From the NCBI GenBank assembly GCA_017623675.1, contig JAGAOO010000030.1:20154-84153 (forward strand): DNA of 64,000 nucleotides, read 5' to 3'. The notes under the pieces are model-generated. The model did not search any database. It saw nothing but the letters and a program-made list of their open reading frames with translations, and was not told where the DNA came from. This DNA comes from Lachnospiraceae bacterium. GTDB taxonomy: Bacteria > Bacillota > Clostridia > Lachnospirales > Lachnospiraceae. The translations under genes were made by a program, and so were the position numbers. This document shows, one piece after another, positions 63,830 through 64,000 of the stretch; positions within the stretch are counted from its first letter, which is position 1; each line of letters begins with the position of its first letter.

Positions 63830-64000
63830 TTATGCTATATGTCTTAATCCCTCTACCAATATATTCTTCGCTGCATTGATATCCCTATCATGCTTCGTTC
63901 CACACTCTGGACATATCCATTCTCGTACTGACAAATCTTTTGTATCTGGATTCTGATACCCACAAACGGAACATAATTGACTGCTGGCATAAAATGTATC
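63830..64000 (-). mobile_element. tnpB: IS605-family TnpB, 3' end (partial at window edge)
   Basis: The last 56 codons are visible: [27 protein letters not shown] and INAAKNIL, i.e. the zinc ribbon (CxxC...CxxC) and the RuvC-III Asp of TnpB. The gene continues beyond the window. TnpB is an RNA-guided nuclease that helps retain the transposon. No tnpA can be seen here. Confidence 0.9.

Overview
The window looks like a chromosomal segment of a gut-type Lachnospiraceae (Clostridia, Firmicutes). It is AT-rich, with strong GGAGG ribosome binding sites and TTGACA/TATAAT promoters at 17-bp spacing. Gene content fits this group: Clostridia-type ptsH/ptsI, FliB, XrtG/Firmicu-CTERM, rubrerythrin, fused 2-oxoacid:ferredoxin oxidoreductase subunits and a vanG-type ligase/racemase pair. 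No rRNA, tRNA, CRISPR array or prophage was seen. The genus is not determined.

Layout. 1-12 kb is an accessory region of small, partly broken genes: an AAA/DUF4143 ATPase, a zinc-ribbon protein, a frameshifted UPF0175 antitoxin-like gene, a thioester/SpaA adhesin with its own promoter, a lipoprotein, a JAB-like pair, a PIN/NYN-like nuclease with a helical partner, and an Rpn-type nuclease. A repeated leader cassette precedes three of these otherwise unrelated genes. In two copies it carries the identical promoter core TTGCAC-N17-TATACT; all three carry two adjacent hairpins next to the Shine-Dalgarno. 12-15 kb holds a HAD phosphatase, FliB and a CDF metal exporter.

15-21 kb is a cobalamin-riboswitch operon. 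It encodes a sortase-anchored alpha/alpha-barrel protein, a membrane-anchored DUF4430 protein, EcfT, and a single polypeptide fusing two ECF ATPases to an S component. The first two proteins resemble the alpha and beta domains of intrinsic factor split over two genes, suggesting surface capture of B12 that feeds an ECF importer. 21-33 kb has a hybrid histidine kinase, MetY, VanT and VanG homologues, a TetM-like ribosome-protection GTPase fused to a Rae1/YacP-like NYN nuclease domain, and a Cof-type phosphatase.

33-40 kb has ptsH-ptsI, with an attenuator-like hairpin in the ptsH leader, and divergently an FMN-riboswitch riboflavin operon (alpha/beta hydrolase, ribD, ribE, ribBA, ribH). 40-49 kb has mscL, a DMT transporter and a complete exosortase-G (XrtG) locus: PTPS-like protein, Firmicu-CTERM substrate, XrtG, processive glycosyltransferase, membrane PTPS-like protein and a large polytopic membrane protein. 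49-60 kb has MATE, LysM-GH18, HAD, SdpI-like and aldo/keto reductase genes, then a licT-bglP-bglA beta-glucoside operon with two RAT/terminator antitermination sites, an aldolase-family gene and rubrerythrin. The window ends with a two-gene 2-oxoacid:ferredoxin oxidoreductase and the 3' end of an IS605-family TnpB with its right-end RNA region.
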